A DNA stretch of 6,978 bases from DHVE2 group archaeon (GCA_015520985.1 WAOY01000108.1:1-6978), one strand, 5' to 3'; shown: positions 1-5,498, numbered from the stretch's first letter. Numbers and translations: made by a program. The notes: generated from the sequence alone by a model not told the origin.

Positions 1-161
1 ATAAGAGACAGGCTCATCCCCATCCCGAGTCCGATGCGGTACAGTTGATCGTACTCCAGGTCCAATTCGCCTCTCTTGGGGAACAGCATGTTTATGAAAG
101 TATATCCCGGCAGGAAGAACAGCACGAATACCGCCGCTATGACCTGAAGCACGTTGCTCAT
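1..161 (-). CDS. DUF1616-like membrane protein, N-terminal fragment (runs off the left edge)
   Basis: The minus strand reads from an ATG at 161 down to the window edge without a stop, giving 53 residues. They begin MSNVLQVIAAVFVLFFLPGY, a hydrophobic first helix ending in an LPGY turn. An LFP motif (residues 26-28) follows, then an acidic ELDLEYDQLYR stretch and a second hydrophobic segment beginning GLGMGMSLSL. The order hydrophobic helix, LPGY, LFP, acidic segment, Gly/Ser-rich helix matches how I remember the N-terminus of DUF1616 (PF07760) integral membrane proteins of archaea, whose function is unknown. A weak GGGA lies just before the ATG, and a TATA-like box lies about 23 bases upstream, so the transcript probably has little or no leader. 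The gene is divergent from the secreted glycoside hydrolase, so shared regulation is possible but unproven. The rest of the protein is outside the window. Family confidence is moderate, reading-frame confidence good. Confidence 0.72.
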   Translation of the reverse strand, partial: MSNVLQVIAAVFVLFFLPGYTFINMLFPKRGELDLEYDQLYRIGLGMGMSLSL

Positions 162-175
162 TCCCTACGCCAATC

Positions 176-190
176 GCATTAATTATTTTA
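176..190 (-). promoter_or_regulatory. TATA-box promoter of the DUF1616-like gene
   Basis: On the minus strand this reads TTAAAATAATTAATG, centred about 23 bases upstream of the ATG at 161. That is close to the 25-27 base TATA-to-start spacing of archaeal promoters, so transcription would begin at or near the start codon. It is the only A/T-rich block on this side of the divergent intergenic region. Confidence 0.5.
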
Positions 191-220
191 ACCTTTACCC
201 GCGCTTGAAGGGTTCTGGGG

Positions 221-231
221 ATAAAAACAAA
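221..231 (+). promoter_or_regulatory. TATA-box promoter of the glycoside hydrolase gene
   Basis: The sequence ATAAAAACAAA is centred about 25 bases before position 250, just upstream of the ATG at 256, so the leader would be only a few bases. No Shine-Dalgarno sequence precedes that ATG, which fits near-leaderless initiation. The A/T block at 181-190 is an alternative TATA box, but it fits the divergent gene better. Confidence 0.5.
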
Positions 232-255
232 TACCTCACCGCATTAACCCTGCAC

Positions 256-2814
256 ATGCGCCATGGCGTGCTGCTTCCGCTGGTGCTGGTCAGCCTCATC
301 ATCTTCTCGCAATTTGTGATGGTTGATAACAGCAATACCCTCACGAGGTACGCTCAGCCATTCGTGACTGTGTACAACGGTAAGTTCTACCTGAATGGTG
401 AGGAGTTCGTGCCCAAGGGCGTTAATTACTACCCCCGGGATTACGGATGGAATTTGATGTGGGATCACCTCTACGAAATCGAAGACGTGATAGACGCGGA
501 TATGGCGAGGGCCAAATCCCTGGGTGTGAACGTGGTCCGCATAATTATACAGTACAGCGCCTTCGGCGGAGGAAATGCCACCAGGGTGCAGCAGAACCTC
601 TCCAAGCTGGACACCCTTCTCTCCATCATAGACAAGTACAACATGAAGGCCATCGTCACGCTCCTGGACTGGGAGAATCCCGAGGACAATCTGGACGAGC
701 AGCTCACCCACGTTAGAACCATAGTGAGCGCGTTCAAGGACGATCCCCGAATCTTCGCGTGGGACGTGCGCAACGAGCCCGACCACTTCTACTACAGCAA
801 CTCGTGGAAACCCTACGTGAGGAAGCCGGATATGATGAACTACCTCCACGCAATAATCCAGGAAGTAAAGGCGGACGATCCGAATCACCTCGTTGCAGTT
901 GGGGAGTATGGATGGTACTTGGGGGATAGAAGCACGACGAATGCGCTTGTTGTGAACGACAACTTCGACGACGGGAACTACGATGGGTGGACAGTGAAAT
1001 CCGGGACCTGGCAGGTCTCCAGTGGTGCCCTGGAGGGAACAAACGGGATAATCGTAATCTCTGACAATTCCTGGTGGGGGAATTCCGGATACGCGATAAC
1101 CGTGAGGATGAGAACCTCTACCCCGGGGAGCCAGATATGGAACGTGGGCCGCATAATATACAGGTACGTCAACGAAAGCAACTACTACGCTGTGCTGTTG
1201 AAGACCAACGGTGAACTGGAACTGGCGAAGATGCAGAACGGTGCTTGGATCTCGTATCTCGCCGTTAATAACACGGGCTTGAATCCCGAAGACTGGCACA
1301 CCTACCGCATCGTGACCTTCAGGAACGAGACCGAGGTGTACGTGGATGGCACTAAGTACCTCTACTTCTGGGACGACAACCCCATAAACTCCTCTGGAAG
1401 CATATACGGCGGAATCGCCCTCCAGGCGGAGGGTGGAAGCACAGCATTATTTGACGATGCTCTCGTGGAAGTGGGGCCGAATATCATAACTGAGGACGAA
1501 GTTTTCAAGGATGCGGATTTCGTCATGTTCCACTGGTACGGGAGCACGGATGTGCTGGATGATGCTCTATCCAAGCTCATGAATTTCACAGACAAGCCCG
1601 TGCTCATCGAGGAGATGGGAAGACCGACGAATGGAACGAACTGTCCATACAATGAAAGCTCTGTGGCCTCGTGGCTCCAGGACAATCTCAACGTGATAAA
1701 GAACTACGGCAGTGTTTACCCCATGATATGGGTGCTCAACGACTTCACCCCGCAAGGGACGCCTGGATTGAGCGATCCAAATGACCCCGAGCACTACTTC
1801 GGATTATACCGCACCGATTATTCTCTCAAGCCAAGCGGGGCAGTCTTCAGGGACGACTTCGCTGGTACACAGTTGATCAACGATGCATCCTTCGTGTCCG
1901 CTAATCATCCTCAGGAGATGAACGTCGGAGAAACCGCACAGGTAGAGCTGACCTTCCACAACTCCGGCGATACATACTGGGATTCATCCCGCTCGTACCG
2001 CCTTGGTTCCCAGGAACCGAGGGACAACCAGATATGGGGCACGGGCAGGGTGGACATAGAAAATGGCACCACTGTTTACCCCGGGGATAACTACACTTTC
2101 CGCTTCAACATAACCGCGCCGCAGGTTCCAGGTAAATACTCTTTTTCGTGGCGCATGCTCAGGGAGCACGTGCAGTGGTTCGGAGATACCTACTACGGTT
2201 CCATCAGGGTGGACGATCCTTCTTTAAGCACGGTGATGTACGACGAATTCTCCACGATGGATAACTGGACCGTGCTGAGCGGGAGCGCCGAAGCACTGGG
2301 CGGTTACGCACATGTACAGTCGGGAATGGTCGTGTACAGGAACACAGTGAGCGGTGATGTGCGATTCAGTTACCGCGCTTACTCGGTTAACTCGGGGGAC
2401 AATCAATCCCTGATGTTCGTGCGCGCTTTGAACTCCAATAACTACCTGGGCTTCCGTCTGCTATTCAACGGCACCGCCGAGATATTCTATCGCCTCTCAG
2501 GGGGGCAGTCGTCGGATGTAATCATTGCGAGGAAAGCGACGCTTTACACGCCCGGCGTGATTCACACTTTCTACGTGGAGATCGTATCGGGGCGCATGAG
2601 CGTATACATTGATGGCGAGGAGGTATTCGCGGATGTGGATATCAGTGCATATCCCTACTACTCCTCCGGCTACGTCGGGTTCCTGTCGCCCCACGATGCG
2701 TACGTGGATCAATCCTCCATGTACGACTCCGCCGTTCCCGAGTTCAGCTGGGGCGCCCTGCCTCTCCTCGTGCTCCTCGTCGCGGTGATAATCGCTGCAG
2801 GGGGAAAAAGATAA
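256..2814 (+). CDS. Secreted, surface-anchored multidomain GH5-like glycoside hydrolase with PEF-CTERM-like tail
   Basis: This 852-residue protein probably cleaves beta-linked polysaccharide outside the cell; substrate is unknown. A signal peptide (residues 1-24) is followed by a clan GH-A, GH5/cellulase-like barrel (about 34-535). Visible landmarks are GVNVVRI, WDVRNEP with the acid/base Glu at 174, HWY at 426-428, IEEMG with the likely nucleophile Glu at 453, and a strand-8 Trp at 492. A LamG/concanavalin-like beta-sandwich (about 233-406) is inserted inside the barrel, between the two catalytic glutamates. An Ig-like domain of the NBR1 type (about 539-654, with YRLGSQ and SWRMLREHVQWFG) and a second LamG-like sandwich (about 661-821) follow. 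The tail is VPEF, a hydrophobic helix and final GGKR, a PEF-CTERM-like sorting signal. About 15 N-X-S/T sequons suggest heavy glycosylation. I chose ATG 256 because the signal peptide starts there; an in-frame TTG at 154 would add 34 non-signal residues and overlap the divergent gene. Enzyme class is confident; GH family and substrate are not. Confidence 0.88.
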   Translation: MRHGVLLPLVLVSLIIFSQFVMVDNSNTLTRYAQPFVTVYNGKFYLNGEEFVPKGVNYYPRDYGWNLMWDHLYEIEDVIDADMARAKSLGVNVVRIIIQYSAFGGGNATRVQQNLSKLDTLLSIIDKYNMKAIVTLLDWENPEDNLDEQLTHVRTIVSAFKDDPRIFAWDVRNEPDHFYYSNSWKPYVRKPDMMNYLHAIIQEVKADDPNHLVAVGEYGWYLGDRSTTNALVVNDNFDDGNYDGWTVKSGTWQVSSGALEGTNGIIVISDNSWWGNSGYAITVRMRTSTPGSQIWNVGRIIYRYVNESNYYAVLLKTNGELELAKMQNGAWISYLAVNNTGLNPEDWHTYRIVTFRNETEVYVDGTKYLYFWDDNPINSSGSIYGGIALQAEGGSTALFDDALVEVGPNIITEDEVFKDADFVMFHWYGSTDVLDDALSKLMNFTDKPVLIEEMGRPTNGTNCPYNESSVASWLQDNLNVIKNYGSVYPMIWVLNDFTPQGTPGLSDPNDPEHYFGLYRTDYSLKPSGAVFRDDFAGTQLINDASFVSANHPQEMNVGETAQVELTFHNSGDTYWDSSRSYRLGSQEPRDNQIWGTGRVDIENGTTVYPGDNYTFRFNITAPQVPGKYSFSWRMLREHVQWFGDTYYGSIRVDDPSLSTVMYDEFSTMDNWTVLSGSAEALGGYAHVQSGMVVYRNTVSGDVRFSYRAYSVNSGDNQSLMFVRALNSNNYLGFRLLFNGTAEIFYRLSGGQSSDVIIARKATLYTPGVIHTFYVEIVSGRMSVYIDGEEVFADVDISAYPYYSSGYVGFLSPHDAYVDQSSMYDSAVPEFSWGALPLLVLLVAVIIAAGGKR

Positions 2815-2817
2815 ATC
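2805..2817 (+). promoter_or_regulatory. TATA-box promoter of the flap endonuclease gene, overlapping the upstream stop codon
   Basis: The run AAAAAGATAAATC lies about 38 bases upstream of the fen ATG at 2849, predicting a start near 2837 and a leader of about 12 bases. The box contains the TAA stop (2812-2814) of the glycoside hydrolase. Only 34 bases separate the two genes, so read-through from upstream is the alternative. Confidence 0.42.
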
Positions 2818-2848
2818 CTCCGCGGGGATACGAGTATGGGTGTGAGCC

Positions 2849-3868
2849 ATGGGTGTGGATATTGGCGATATAGTTGAGTCGAGGGTGATAAAGTTCTCGG
2901 ACCTGAAGGGGCGCGTAGTTGCGATTGATGCTTACAATTCCCTCTACCAGTTCCTGAGCATAATCAGGCAGCCCGACGGCACGCCTCTGATGGACTCCAG
3001 GGGCCGCGTCACGTCGCACCTCTCAGGATTGCTCTACAGAACCTCCAACTACATGGCTGAGGGCATAAAGCCCGTTTACGTCTTCGACGGGAGACCCCCG
3101 GACCTGAAGATGAGGACGATAGAGGAGCGCATGGAGATCCGCCGCAGGGCTCGGGAAGAGTGGGAAAAGGCGCGGGAATTGGGGGACGAGGAACTCGCCA
3201 GGATGAAGGCACAGCAGGCCTCTTACCTGACGAAGGAAATGGTGAGCGATGCTAAAAAGCTCCTCGATCTCATGGGCGTGCCATGGGTTCAGGCGCCAAG
3301 CGAGGGAGAAGCGCAGGCGGCATATATGACCACGAGAGGTGACGCGTACGCCTCGGCGTCGCAGGACTTTGACTCCCTTCTATTCGGAGCGGTGAACCTC
3401 GTCCGCAACATGGCCATAACTGGCCGGAGAAAGCTGCCAAGGAAGAGGGTGTACGTGGAGGTCAAGCCAGAGTTAATTAATCTCAATGAGGTCCTGAAGA
3501 ATCTTGGCATCACGAGGGAACAGCTGGTGGACATCGGGATCCTCGTTGGCACGGATTACAATCCCGGGGTGAAGGGCATAGGGCCAAAGACCGCGCTGAA
3601 ACTCATAAAGAAGTACGGCACGCTGGAGAAGGTTATGGAGGCGAGGGGCATTGAGATACCGCACTACGAGGAAATCCGCGAGATATTCCTGAATCCTCCC
3701 GTGACCGACTCCTACTCCCTCGTATGGAAAGATGTGGACGAAACGGCGCTAATAGAATTCATGTGCGGTGAGCACGACTTCTCCGAGGAGAGGGTTAAAA
3801 GCGCGATAGAGAAGATGAAATCCTTCCGGAGTGTGAGGGAGCAGAAGAGCCTGGACGCCTGGTTTTGA
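2849..3868 (+). CDS. fen: Flap endonuclease 1 (FEN-1), structure-specific 5' nuclease
   Basis: FEN-1 removes 5' flaps during Okazaki-fragment maturation and long-patch base-excision repair, working with PCNA and DNA ligase. The 339-residue protein is normal length for archaeal FEN-1. It starts MGVDIGDIV, the conserved N-terminus that threads into the active site. Metal-binding acids are visible: Asp27 (AIDAYN), Asp80 (VFDGRPP), Glu152 and Glu154 (PSEGEAQAA), Asp173 and Asp175 (SQDFDSLLFG), and Asp236 (GTDYNPG). The helical arch/clamp spans about 85-130. The helix-3-turn-helix DNA-binding motif GVKGIGPKTALKLIKKYG is at 240-257. The last eight residues, QKSLDAWF, form a perfect PCNA-interacting (PIP) box, Q-x-x-L-x-x-W-F. 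The ATG at 2849 is preceded by a weak GGTGTGAG; another ATG at 2835 is out of frame. The gene converges on the 5S rRNA gene. Identification is very secure. Confidence 0.97.
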   Translation: MGVDIGDIVESRVIKFSDLKGRVVAIDAYNSLYQFLSIIRQPDGTPLMDSRGRVTSHLSGLLYRTSNYMAEGIKPVYVFDGRPPDLKMRTIEERMEIRRRAREEWEKARELGDEELARMKAQQASYLTKEMVSDAKKLLDLMGVPWVQAPSEGEAQAAYMTTRGDAYASASQDFDSLLFGAVNLVRNMAITGRRKLPRKRVYVEVKPELINLNEVLKNLGITREQLVDIGILVGTDYNPGVKGIGPKTALKLIKKYGTLEKVMEARGIEIPHYEEIREIFLNPPVTDSYSLVWKDVDETALIEFMCGEHDFSEERVKSAIEKMKSFRSVREQKSLDAWF

Positions 3869-3884
3869 AAATTTTTAAAATTCA
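3864..3884. terminator. Shared bidirectional T-tract terminator between fen and 5S rRNA
   Basis: A 21-base A/T-rich block covers the end of fen. On the plus strand it gives a run of five T's just after the stop; on the minus strand it gives TTTTAAAAATTTTC just after the 5S rRNA 3' end. Archaeal RNA polymerase ends at such T-tracts without needing a hairpin, so the same short block could serve both converging transcripts. Confidence 0.55.
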
Positions 3885-3894
3885 AGGGAAGAGT

Positions 3895-4018
3895 GGGTGA
3901 CAGCGAACCGTGCTTCCCGGGAGCTCTCGCATCCCAGTACGCACACGGTACGCGGGCGGGCTTAACTTCCGGGTTCGGAATGGGACCGGGTGTTGCCCCG
4001 CCGCTATGACCGTCACCC
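3895..4018 (-). rRNA. rrf: 5S ribosomal RNA
   Basis: The minus strand carries the diagnostic archaeal 5S core: GGTCCCATTCCGAACCCGG followed by GAAGTTAAGCCC, with TACTGGGATGCGAGAGC in the 3' half. The ends pair as GGGTGAC (4018-4012) with GTCACCC (3901-3895), giving a 124-nucleotide RNA with a 7-base-pair terminal stem. Length and stem fit archaeal 5S rRNA; the ends could shift by a base or two. No 16S, 23S or tRNA gene is nearby, so the 5S is transcribed alone, as in Thermoplasma and relatives whose rRNA genes are unlinked. It has its own TATA box about 26 bases upstream and a T-tract just downstream. Just outside the terminal stem, GGGAA (4024-4020) can pair with TTCCC (3890-3886), a possible precursor extension. 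Confidence 0.95.
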
Positions 4019-4039
4019 GTTCCCTGTATTGCGCTTCCA

Positions 4040-4053
4040 TATTTAATCCTTTC
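4040..4053 (-). promoter_or_regulatory. 5S rRNA promoter (BRE and TATA box)
   Basis: On the minus strand this reads CGAAAGGATTAAATA: a purine-rich BRE-like CGAAAGG followed by the TATA box ATTAAATA. The TATA centre is about 26 bases from the 5S 5' end at 4018, the ideal archaeal spacing. The box includes the TAA stop (4045-4043) of the zinc-ribbon gene, and the BRE lies in that gene's last codons. Confidence 0.75.
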
Positions 4054-4303
4054 GCTCAGCTCCCGTGGAAATTATCACCCTGTCCTTCGGTGGAAAGTTG
4101 CTGACCTTGGTTACGCTCCTGCACTCCTCGCATACCAGGTACTTCCTTGTCCCCAGGGGGATGAGGGGGATGAAGAACACGGTGAACGCCCTCTTCTGGA
4201 GCATCAGGTAATGCTTCGTCTCCTTGCCGCACTTGGGGCACTGCATGACCGTGTACGCGTTGTACGCGAAGTTCTTCTTCTTAATGCCGAAGAACACGAT
4301 CAT
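4043..4303 (-). CDS. Small zinc-ribbon protein
   Basis: The product is 86 residues. It starts MIVFFGIKKKN and has two knuckles, CPKC at 22-25 and CEEC at 58-61, that would bind one zinc ion. Between them lies the hydrophobic stretch TVFFIPLIPLGTRKYLVC. The pattern CPxCG, then FFIPLIPLG, then YLVCxxC resembles the zinc_ribbon_15 family of small prokaryotic proteins of unknown role; the FFIPLIPLG loop may sit at a membrane or protein interface. The ATG at 4303 is preceded by a good Shine-Dalgarno sequence, GAGGTG, five bases away. Its first bases overlap the stop codon of the preceding membrane protein as ATGA, so the two are very likely co-translated. An in-frame ATG at 4381 would add 26 residues lying wholly inside the upstream gene and is rejected. 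The stop codon sits in the 5S promoter. No specific function can be assigned. Confidence 0.82.
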   Translation of the reverse strand: MIVFFGIKKKNFAYNAYTVMQCPKCGKETKHYLMLQKRAFTVFFIPLIPLGTRKYLVCEECRSVTKVSNFPPKDRVIISTGAERKD

Positions 4304-4827
4304 TTCAGCACCTCTTCTATCTTTGGCTTCTTGTAGAGCCAGAAGGTCGTGGCTGCGGCTATCACAATGAGGGTGCCGCATACAAGGTACGCCGCGGAGT
4401 CAACCAGCGTGTCGTATATCCCCTTGTCCTCCAGCTTTGCAACTATGGTGTAGTTCACCGGCCCGTGGCTCATGGCGCCGCTCACAGACACGTTGGCGTT
4501 GTCTATGACCAGGTAGTAATCCCCGGTGCCTCTCCAGTGGTACGTCGTGGTGTTCTCGCTGTAATCCTCGTAGGCGAAGGCGTCGGAGAACATGTACTGG
4601 CTCAGCTCCTTTTCCGTCAGGAGATAGAAATCAACGGGATCACTCGCAGTGACGGTCACGTCAAGTATCTTCCCCGGCTTTGTCATGTTGATGTGGTAAA
4701 TCACGAAATCGTCCTGGGGTATGGTGCCCGTGTGCCTGTAATCCCCCGTGATCTCCGTCGCGGATATCGCCGGCGATGCCAGTATGGCTGTTATCCCCAA
4801 TATGAATATGAACCATTTCGCCCGCAT
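4300..4827 (-). CDS. Secreted beta-sandwich protein with C-terminal membrane anchor (GOLD/PPC-like), function unknown
   Basis: From the ATG at 4827 the product is 175 residues. Residues 1-23 form a signal peptide: MRAK, then a hydrophobic core and cleavage near AISA-TE. About residues 24-133 look like one extracellular beta-sandwich: GTIPQDDFVIYHINMTKPG, then ILDVTVTASDPVDFYLL, then TGDYYLVIDNANVS. Stickiness around a PVDFYLLTEKE strand and a GDYYLVIDN strand recalls GOLD/emp24 or pre-peptidase C-terminal (PPC) sandwiches; this is pattern resemblance only. Four N-X-S/T sequons (47, 92, 112, 125) fit an exposed face. A transmembrane helix at about 146-165 is followed by YKKPKIEEVLK, a short cytoplasmic tail. 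An in-frame ATG at 4986 would run back through the terminator region and the 3' end of tbp and is rejected. A TATA-like box lies about 28 bases upstream, suggesting near-leaderless translation. It is coupled to the zinc-ribbon gene, hinting that the two products work together. Confidence 0.78.
   Translation of the reverse strand: MRAKWFIFILGITAILASPAISATEITGDYRHTGTIPQDDFVIYHINMTKPGKILDVTVTASDPVDFYLLTEKELSQYMFSDAFAYEDYSENTTTYHWRGTGDYYLVIDNANVSVSGAMSHGPVNYTIVAKLEDKGIYDTLVDSAAYLVCGTLIVIAAATTFWLYKKPKIEEVLK
4309..4314 (-). promoter_or_regulatory. Shine-Dalgarno site for the zinc-ribbon gene
   Basis: The minus strand reads GAGGTG, five bases before the ATG at 4303, inside the last codons of the preceding gene. 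It decides the start in favour of 4303 and supports coupled translation. Confidence 0.7.
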
Positions 4828-4850
4828 GGGTGGGGTGAAATCAACCCAAC

Positions 4851-4862
4851 TTAAAATTTTTT
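4851..4862 (-). promoter_or_regulatory. TATA-box promoter of the beta-sandwich/zinc-ribbon operon
   Basis: The minus strand reads AAAAAATTTTAA, centred about 28-29 bases upstream of the ATG at 4827, predicting a leader of only a few bases. No Shine-Dalgarno sequence lies before the ATG, consistent with that. It directly follows the presumed tbp terminator. Confidence 0.5.
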
Positions 4863-4867
4863 CGGTG

Positions 4868-4890
4868 AAAAAGGTGAGGGGGGATAAAAA
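4868..4890 (-). terminator. T-tract terminator of tbp
   Basis: Just after the tbp stop codon (TAA ending at 4902) the minus strand has two T5 tracts, GATTTTTATC and CCTTTTTCACC, with a C-rich stretch between them. These are typical intrinsic archaeal termination signals without a hairpin, and they separate tbp from the downstream co-oriented operon. Confidence 0.5.
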
Positions 4891-4901
4891 TCTGTGGTGG
4901 G

Positions 4902-5456
4902 TTATATCAGGCCCACGTTGCGCAGGTCCGCCTTGAGTTTCTTTATCGCTTCTACGATCTCCTCCTTCTTCTTGGCGCCTGTGCACACGACCTTGCCGGA
5001 GCCGAAGAGAAGGAGCACGACCTTGGGCTCTTCCACGCGGTACACTAGCCCTGGGAACTGCTCAGGCTCGTACTCCACGTTCTCCAGGCCCAGGCTGAGC
5101 GCTATCTTCGTGAGATTCAATTCCGTGCCGAGATCGTAGACGGCGACGATGTTCTGCACCACGATCTTCGGGTTATCGTAAACTTCGATTCCCGCCTGCT
5201 TGAGCTTCTTCACCAGGGTATCTATTGTCTTCTTCACGCTCTCTATATCCTTCGCGCCGGTGCAGTTAACTTTTCCGCTGCGGAAAATCAGGACCGCGGT
5301 CTTGGGTTCCTTCAGCCTATAAATCAGACCTGGGAACTGCTCAGGCTCGTATTCCGCCCCCTCCAGTGTGAGGGCGATCTTTCCGAGATCAAGCTTGTCA
5401 GCCAGCGCCGTTGAGGCAACTATGTTCTCAATCTGGACCTTTTCCTCCTCGTTCAT
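4902..5456 (-). CDS. tbp: TATA-binding protein (TBP), general transcription factor
   Basis: TBP binds and bends the TATA box and, with TFB, recruits RNA polymerase. The 184-residue product shows the two-fold saddle repeat. IENIVAST opens repeat 1 and VQNIVAVYDL opens repeat 2. Each repeat contains EYEPEQFPGL(I/V)YR and an (I/L)LxF-x-SGKV-x-CTGAK strand. The DNA-intercalating phenylalanines are Phe41 and Phe58 in repeat 1 and Phe134 and Phe151 in repeat 2. The protein ends at LRNVGLI, without the acidic tail seen in Thermococcus TBP. I prefer ATG 5456: Shine-Dalgarno AGGTGAT ends four bases before it, whereas the in-frame ATG at 5462 lies inside that site. Starting at 5462 would add two residues. 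A strong TATA box is about 37 bases upstream of 5456. The gene is divergent from nfnA. Identification is very secure. Confidence 0.97.
   Translation of the reverse strand: MNEEEKVQIENIVASTALADKLDLGKIALTLEGAEYEPEQFPGLIYRLKEPKTAVLIFRSGKVNCTGAKDIESVKKTIDTLVKKLKQAGIEVYDNPKIVVQNIVAVYDLGTELNLTKIALSLGLENVEYEPEQFPGLVYRVEEPKVVLLLFGSGKVVCTGAKKKEEIVEAIKKLKADLRNVGLI
5050..5072 (-). repeat. Copy 2 of a 23-base exact direct repeat inside tbp
   Basis: This encodes YEPEQFPG in the second half of TBP. It is identical over 23 bases to 5329-5351; after one mismatch three more bases agree. It reflects the internal duplication of TBP, with unexpectedly high nucleotide identity. Confidence 0.85.
5329..5351 (-). 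repeat. Copy 1 of a 23-base exact direct repeat inside tbp
   Basis: This encodes YEPEQFPG in the first half of TBP and matches 5050-5072 exactly. The synonymous positions agree too, including both proline codons (CCT and CCA). Confidence 0.85.
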
Positions 5457-5487
5457 TTGCATCACCTTTAAATAGGGTATGGGGACG

Positions 5488-5498
5488 ATATATAAATA
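5488..5498 (-). promoter_or_regulatory. TATA-box promoter of tbp
   Basis: The minus strand reads TATTTATATAT, a near-consensus archaeal TATA box and the strongest in the window. Transcription is predicted to start near 5467, giving a leader of roughly 11 bases that carries the Shine-Dalgarno site. TBP binding its own promoter would be expected simply because it is the general factor. Confidence 0.7.

Noticed and set aside
154..255. N-terminal extension of the glycoside hydrolase from an in-frame TTG at 154
   Set aside because: It would place 34 charged, non-signal residues before an obvious signal peptide, run through the promoter and overlap the divergent DUF1616-like gene.
244..1299. Long minus-strand open frame (351 codons) opposite the glycoside hydrolase
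   Set aside because: It lies antisense to the clear catalytic barrel, shows no recognisable domain, and its Val/His/Arg-rich composition is typical of a frame mirrored from a GC-biased gene.
3910..4104. Plus-strand open frame of 64 codons over the 5S rRNA region
   Set aside because: The sequence is the reverse complement of a conserved 5S rRNA; the frame has no promoter or ribosome-binding site.
4465..4854. Plus-strand open frame of 129 codons opposite the beta-sandwich protein
   Set aside because: The minus-strand gene has a signal peptide, membrane helix, sequons and coupling to the next gene; the plus-strand frame has none of these.
4828..4986. Upstream extension of the beta-sandwich membrane protein to an ATG at 4986
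   Set aside because: It would overlap the 3' end of tbp and the T-tract terminator and would bury the signal peptide at residue 54.
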